NCBI RefSeq assembly: GCF_947497045.1
Contig: NZ_CANMEU010000013.1
Span: 1-64,000, forward strand
Source of the DNA: an uncultured Tateyamaria sp.
GTDB lineage: Bacteria > Pseudomonadota > Alphaproteobacteria > Rhodobacterales > Rhodobacteraceae
Direction: 5' to 3'
Length of the DNA: 64,000 bases
The notes beneath the pieces are model-generated. The model saw nothing but the letters and a program-made list of their open reading frames with translations, did no database searches and was not told the DNA's origin. Each line of letters begins with the position of its first letter. Within the stretch, counting starts at the first letter, position 1. This document shows, in pieces, positions 59,563 to 64,000 of the stretch. The translations under genes were made by a program, and so were the position numbers.

Positions 59563-61700
59563 TGAGACTAGGGCCGGAGTTCAGCTACTATGTCCACAAG
59601 GTCTCGAAGGCGATCACGCCGGACCTCGAGCCCGTGCGCGAGGACAGTTTCGCGGGAGAGGTGGATCGGCTCTGGCGCTCAAAACTCAAAACCAGCGGTC
59701 TGCGCGACAAGACCTTGACGCTCACCGTCATTCACCGACCGCCCCCGAAAAGCGTCCTGCCCTTCCTGAACCACGGCGCGCCGAACCGACTGAAGGAAGC
59801 AACCGAGAGGCGTTTGCGTCGTCTAGGCGAAGCTGTGACTGTGTTCCTGTCCGGCCTGACGGAGTTGAACCCGCGCGTCCTAACGGCCGAAAGCGGCGAA
59901 CTCATCGGCTTTCTGGGGGCCCTCAACACTGGTCAGGAACTGCCGCTGTACCCGGCCAATACTTATGGCTTTCTGTCCTTCAACGTCGCCAACACCCGCG
60001 TGACGTTTCAAGGGGATCACTTTGAGCTCTCCGAAGGCGTCGTCGGCCATCGCTACGGCAAGAGCTTCACCATCGGGGAATACTCAGAGGCGACCTCCTG
60101 CACCATGTTCGACATGCTGAACCTGCCGGTCGACATGATCGTCACCCATTCCTTCACACCGATCAATTCGAACCTTATGGCGGGTCGGATCAAGCGGCAA
60201 AAGCGCCAAATGCAGGCCAGCCAGGACGCGGCGCTGTCGCTCATGGAAGCGCTTGATATCGCCGCCGATGATCTCGAGGCCAAGCGCCAGAGCTTTGGCG
60301 AGCACCACATGGTCGTGACGATCTTCTGTGACACGCTGGACGAATTGCAGACACTCAGCGCGGAAATCGTCAACGCGGCCGCCGCCGAAGGCGTGAAGAT
60401 GATCGGTGAACGGGTCGCGGCCAAAGCCCACTACCTCAGCCAGCATCCCGGCAACCAGCCCAAGCGCGTGCGCGCCAGCGCGATCACCAATCGCAACTTC
60501 GCGGATCTCGCGGCGTTTCATCGGACGCAGCTTGGCAAGCCTGCTAAGAAAACGCCCTGGGGTCAGGTCATCACCTACCTGCCCACGCCTGAGCAGAGCG
60601 CATACCGGTTTTCCTATCACGAGCAAGGCAGCCCCGAGAAAGAACCGACCAGCGGGCATACCCTGATTATGGGTCGGCCCGGGTCGGGTAAATCGGTCCT
60701 CTCAGCCTTTCTCATGACACAGGCCCATCGAGCAGGGGCGCGGATCTTCGTCTTCGATTATCGTCTCGGTATGGAGATGGCGGTCCGCGCCAATGGCGGG
60801 CGCTACGCGTCTTTGAAAGCTGGTCAACCCACCGGCCTCAACCCGCTCTGGACCGAGACCGATGCGCGCGGCACGGCTTGGCTCTCGGACTGGCTTGCCA
60901 CCCTGCTCTACCGTGCTGACAAGCCGCTCACGCCTGCCCAGACCAACCGCATCCAGGAAGTCGTGCGTCAGAACGCACAAGCCACAAACCCCGGCTTGCG
61001 CAACTGGCGGGATTTCGCGTCACTGTTCGTGTCCACCGACGATGGCGGCGATCTGCACCAGCGTCTTCTCGAATGGACCGAAGAGGGCCGCTACGGCTGG
61101 ATCTTCGGACAGACGCTGGAAGACACCTTCTCGCTTGAAGGCGATGTGGTGGGTTTAGATCTGACCGGCATTCTCGACAGTGAGGCCGAGAAAGAACGCA
61201 TGGCCGTGCTCTCCTATCTCTTCCGCCGGGTCGAGCGCGAGATCGAGGATCGCCGCCCCACGATCATCGTGATCGACGAGGCCTGGAAGGCGCTCGACAA
61301 CGCGTATTTCGCCGAGCGGCTGTCGAACTGGCTCGTGACCGCGCGCAAGCAGAACACCGTCGCGGTGATGATGACGCAATACGCCAGCCAATTGGAACGC
61401 ACCCGAACCGGCAAGACCATCGTCGAGGCGGTTCCGACGCAAATCCTCCTTCCGAACATCCGCGCCCATGCGTCCGATTACGCGATGCTGAACCTCTACG
61501 AGAAGGAACTCGATGTGCTTCTCAACACCGGCAGCGACAGCCGCCTTGCGCTTATCCGCGATGACCAGGGCTCTATCGTCGTTGACGCCGATCTGAGCGC
61601 CCTCGGACCCAATCTCACTATCCTCGGCGGCATGGAGAAAGGCGAGGCCCTCGTTGGCGTCGATTACCGCGACCGCCCGGACTTCTGGAGACTCTCATGA
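59563..61700 (+). pseudogene. virB4: virB4, N-terminally truncated second copy
   Basis: Homology to the VirB4 at 40225 begins at LGPEFSYYVHK, equivalent to about residue 78, and continues to the same C-terminus, with Walker A GRPGSGKSV and Walker B IIVIDEAW intact. Protein similarity is very high along the length, but there are many substitutions, so it is a homologue, not a recent copy. An ATG at 59541 could start a shortened reading. The N-terminal domain is lost at the junction near 59568. It is inverted relative to the complete cluster. Confidence 0.85.
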
Positions 61701-61864
61701 TACGCATTTTGTTGCTCATTGCCACGCTCGTCGTTTTGGCCTCTTGCGCCCAGTACCAGGAACCGCAGGCCAATTGCTTCACCTTCCTGGCCTCGACAGC
61801 CCCTGCCGCGCCAGATTGCATCTTCACACCCCTTGGCGCGCCGGGGGGCGACATTGAAGTCTAG
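61697..61864 (+). CDS. virB7: VirB7-like lipoprotein, second copy
   Basis: 55 residues: lipoprotein signal with LASC (Cys17), then EPQANCFTF and PDCIFTPLG with the same Cys spacing as the gene at 40055. It overlaps virB4' by ATGA. It appears intact but its system is broken. Confidence 0.8.
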   Translation: MIRILLLIATLVVLASCAQYQEPQANCFTFLASTAPAAPDCIFTPLGAPGGDIEV

Positions 61865-62541
61865 CCTGCCCCATATCCTGGCCCTTTGCTTGCTGCCCGG
61901 TCTCGCCCTGTCCCAAGGTGTGCCAACCAATGACAGCGGGCTGACCGCACGCGATATCATTGAGACTGGTGATCGCGAGGCCGACCTCGCGGTCCAGGCC
62001 GACAAGCTCTCTGTGCGCGATCTCATTGCTGAGATGGAACGCGAACAGCTGGAAACCCTTCAGCGCGTTCTCGATGCCCAGACAAGCTTTGGCGGTCAAG
62101 GCCTGCCGGCCATGGCCTCGGACCTGGAGAGCGGCAGCGGCGATCCGACCCGCTCCGTCGAGGCCGTCTATGGCAATGCCGAGATTGATCCCAACCCCGG
62201 CGGCGCACAGATGTTCGGCGACGCCGCGGAAAACATCGAGCAGCTCATCATCCGCGTGGCCCAGGAGACCAGCGGTTTTGCGGGCGTGGTCCGCGCGGGT
62301 CTCTCCCCGGTTCAATGGCGGGCACTGTTACAAGCGCTCATCTGGCAGGAAAGCCGCTTCACCATCGGAGCCCGCTCTCCCGTTGGAGCCTTTGGCCTCA
62401 CTCAGATCATGCCCGGCACCGCTAGCGATCTCGGCATCAACCCAGAATACTATGACAGCCCCTACCTGCAGGTGCATGGCGGCGCGCGATACCTAGCGGC
62501 CCAGCTCAACACATTCGACGGCAATGTCATCAACGCGCTTT
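61854..62541 (+). pseudogene. VirB5-like/transglycosylase protein, truncated second copy
   Basis: Homologous to the protein at 38908 from the TTG start (overlapping the VirB7 stop, as in the intact copy) through QGVPTNDSGLTARDII, LIWQESRF and GLTQIMPGTA, to FDGNVINAL. There the match ends and unrelated sequence follows (open to 62735). The distal transglycosylase and VirB5-like tail are missing. Confidence 0.85.
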
Positions 62542-62724
62542 GGGCCAATGGGCGCATTGTCGGGCTTGGTCATCTACGGAGCTTACGCGTGGCTGTTTTC
62601 AACCGGGATCGCCGTCCGCGGCTACTCTCGCTTTTCGCAATTGTTCGAGGGTGTTTTTGCTGCGGCGTTTGGGGCAATGGGTGCAAGTTTAATTTGGTCG
62701 GGAATCTGCGAGGCAAGAAACTAA
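62542..62724 (+). pseudogene. LysE/RhtB-family exporter, C-terminal fragment
   Basis: Reading GALSGLVIYGAYAWLFSTGIA, then VRGYSRFSQLFEGVFAAAFG and ASLIWSGICEARN gives the last two membrane helices of a LysE-type exporter. It starts directly at the truncation of the transglycosylase copy. Hydrophobic with typical R-x-x-R-F-x-Q pattern. Only a remnant. Confidence 0.65.
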
Positions 62725-62789
62725 GCGGTCTTTAACTCAGACCCAGCGAAAGCTGACTCTGTCCTTGGACGGCCTAGCTTGAAGGTCCG

Positions 62790-63000
62790 TTATGAACGTG
62801 ATGGTTGAGGGCTGACGAGCAATAGTACGCTGAAAACGCCCATCGTGACGCCCGACACCCTCTGCATGACCGGAAGGTTGTTCGATGAGAAACGTGATGC
62901 AAAACGACCCGCCGGAGCGTAGACCAAGATCGCAATCGCTTCCAACTGAAAGAATTTTACGCCTAGCATCGCTTAGCTCTGCCAGTAGGCATCAGACACC
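62790..63000 (-). pseudogene. Partial duplicate of the LysE-type exporter C-terminus
   Basis: Minus-strand reading EAIAILVYAPAGRFASRF, SSNNLPVMQRVSGVTMGVFS and VLLLVSPQPSRS, almost the same as the end of the intact gene at 63007. Upstream an in-frame stop follows YWQS. It is a divergent tandem remnant of about 50-70 codons, placed immediately downstream of the functional gene. Confidence 0.75.
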
Positions 63001-63006
63001 TGACCG

Positions 63007-63624
63007 CTATGAACGCGTCGGTTGGGGACTAACTAACAAAAACACTCCAAAGACCAACATGGTGACTCCCGATACGCGTTGCATCGCTGGCAGCTTTCCA
63101 GAAGCAAAGCGGGATGCAAAGTGGCCTGCGGACGCGTAGACGAAGATCGCAACAGCTTCCATGATTAGAAATCCAAAGCCAAGTGCGGCATAACTCTGCC
63201 AGTAACTATTAACGTCAACAAACTGCGGGAAAAATGCGGCAAATATCAGGATAGCTTTTGGGTTGCTCAGTGCAACGAGACCTTCTGCTCTGAAAGCTTT
63301 GCCGAGCGACGAGGCTGATGCATTCGACATCTCAAAACTTATGCTCTCAGCGCTCCGCCAAAGAGCCACACCCAACCAAATTAGATACGCAGCCCCAATG
63401 ACCTTCACAAAGGTGAAGAGCGTCGCTGATGCGGTTAAAACAACGCCGAGTCCCAACGCACTGACAAAAATCATCGGAACAAAAACCAAGAGCCTACCAA
63501 ACGCTGCCTTTTGGGCAAAAAGCGCGCCTGCTCGTGAGCCATGCGCCATCGCAAGCAGGTTATTTGGCCCAAAAGCAAGGTTGAGTGCGAAACAAGCCGG
63601 GATGAAGATTAGCCAATCAATCAT
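63007..63624 (-). CDS. LysE/RhtB-family amino-acid exporter
   Basis: 205 residues, six helices. PACFALNLAFGPNNLLAMAHG is the family N-terminal motif (GPNN), then AAYLIWLGVALWRS and AEGLVALSNPKAILIFAAFFPQF, all characteristic. Exports amino acids or homoserine lactones. Followed directly by its own partial duplicate. Confidence 0.9.
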   Translation of the reverse strand: MIDWLIFIPACFALNLAFGPNNLLAMAHGSRAGALFAQKAAFGRLLVFVPMIFVSALGLGVVLTASATLFTFVKVIGAAYLIWLGVALWRSAESISFEMSNASASSLGKAFRAEGLVALSNPKAILIFAAFFPQFVDVNSYWQSYAALGFGFLIMEAVAIFVYASAGHFASRFASGKLPAMQRVSGVTMLVFGVFLLVSPQPTRS

Positions 63625-63681
63625 GTTGGAGTACTACCTTGGCTCTGCATTGGTTCCCATCGGATCAGCTCAAATGGGCTC

Positions 63682-63833
63682 TTAAAAAAAACGATTGAAC
63701 CCGCTCTCAGTTCGTCTGTCGATCTCTCCATAACCCAGATGGGGATAGATGGACAGGTTTTCCGCCATCTTTTCATTCGTGTAGAACCTGAACCAGGTCG
63801 CTCCAAGGTGCCTGGCTTCGCACTCCCAGATCT
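63682..63833 (-). pseudogene. GNAT acetyltransferase, C-terminal remnant
   Basis: Minus-strand reading EARHLGATWFRFYTNEKMA, then ENLSIYPHLGYGEIDRRTE and SGFNRFF. This is the end of a GNAT domain (A-x-x-x-G, LYTNE-M-N, LGY, GFxRxFF). The frame stops at a poly-T run where FFxKPL is expected. Upstream part lost. Confidence 0.65.
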
Positions 63834-63852
63834 AAAAGCGATCCGAGTTCTA

Positions 63853-64000
63853 TCATCGCCGCGTGTTTAGGACCAAGCTGCAAATGATCAGACCGCCACC
63901 AACCAAATGGTAGGTCTCAATCGTCTCCCCTAGCATTCCGATGCCAAGTATCCCGCCAAATAGAGGCACAAGATTGTTATAGGGCGCTGCGGTGCTCGGG
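63853..64000 (-). CDS. EamA/DMT transporter, C-terminal part, runs off the window
   Basis: Reading PSTAAPYNNLVPLFGGILGI, then GMLGETIETYHLVGGGLI, ending in NTRR at 63853. This is the end of the second EamA repeat (P-x-F-G-x-x-L-G, LGE, H-x-x-G-x-L-I). The 5' end is beyond the window. Confidence 0.75.
   Translation of the reverse strand, partial: PSTAAPYNNLVPLFGGILGIGMLGETIETYHLVGGGLIICSLVLNTRR

Noticed and set aside
1-64000. tRNA genes, rRNA genes or CRISPR array
   Set aside because: No T-arm-like sequence in a cloverleaf context, no rRNA stretch and no regularly spaced repeats found by eye; dedicated programs were not available.

Overview
The window looks like DNA of an alphaproteobacterium of the roseobacter/Rhodobacteraceae type. 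The evidence is gene content: a TRAP transporter, an HglS-type lysine catabolic operon, DUF3768 and ParB-like plasmid genes, a VirB/VirD4 conjugation system and typical IS families. All family names come from reading the translations; no database search was possible. No rRNA, tRNA or CRISPR array was recognised.

Layout. 0-4.3 kb: a broken alpha/beta hydrolase, a PNPOx-family flavoenzyme, an EamA transporter and a frameshifted IS1182-type element with terminal inverted repeats. 4.3-14.35 kb: an Lrp/AsnC regulator divergent from an eight-gene operon. The operon encodes basic amino-acid ABC uptake plus enzymes that should carry lysine through allysine, 2-aminoadipate, 2-oxoadipate and D-2-hydroxyglutarate to 2-oxoglutarate. 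14.4-17.75 kb: a MerR / SDR-like / binding-protein-like trio with overlapping genes, a VOC and RidA pair, and a shortened LysR gene. 17.9-28.85 kb: the left part of a mobile region, with a tyrosine recombinase, an IS110 remnant, DUF3768 and ParB-like genes, ParDE, a MobC-like protein, a VirD2-type relaxase and a VirD4/TraG coupling protein. 28.9-32.4 kb: small metabolic and regulatory cargo (MerR, SDR, RidA, EamA, HxlR).

32.5-44.2 kb: a complete VirB-type T4SS on the minus strand, in transcription order accessory protein, virB1, B2, B3, B4, B7, a transglycosylase/VirB5-like chimera, B5, B8, B9, B10, B11, two small genes, B6. 44.8-46.3 kb: IS debris, a GMC-oxidoreductase tail and an intact IS30-type element. 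46.4-59.3 kb: a 13-gene minus-strand catabolic cluster with a TRAP transporter, GntR regulator, D-threonine-aldolase-like PLP enzyme, alpha/beta hydrolase, the two halves of D-glutamate cyclase as separate genes (DUF1445 and DUF4392), RidA, malate synthase G, a GlcG/HbpS-like protein, a DHDPS-family aldolase/lyase and a class V PLP enzyme. A nearly identical 19-bp motif lies before the TRAP genes and before the PLP enzyme.

59.56-62.54 kb: a truncated, inverted second copy of the virB4-virB7-transglycosylase block. 62.5-64 kb: gene debris (LysE pieces, a GNAT tail) around one intact LysE-type exporter and a DMT exporter that runs off the window. The most interesting points are the D-glutamate-cyclase/malate-synthase cluster with its repeated operator, the VirB5-like protein with an embedded lytic transglycosylase domain, and the two inverted T4SS copies flanking the catabolic cargo.
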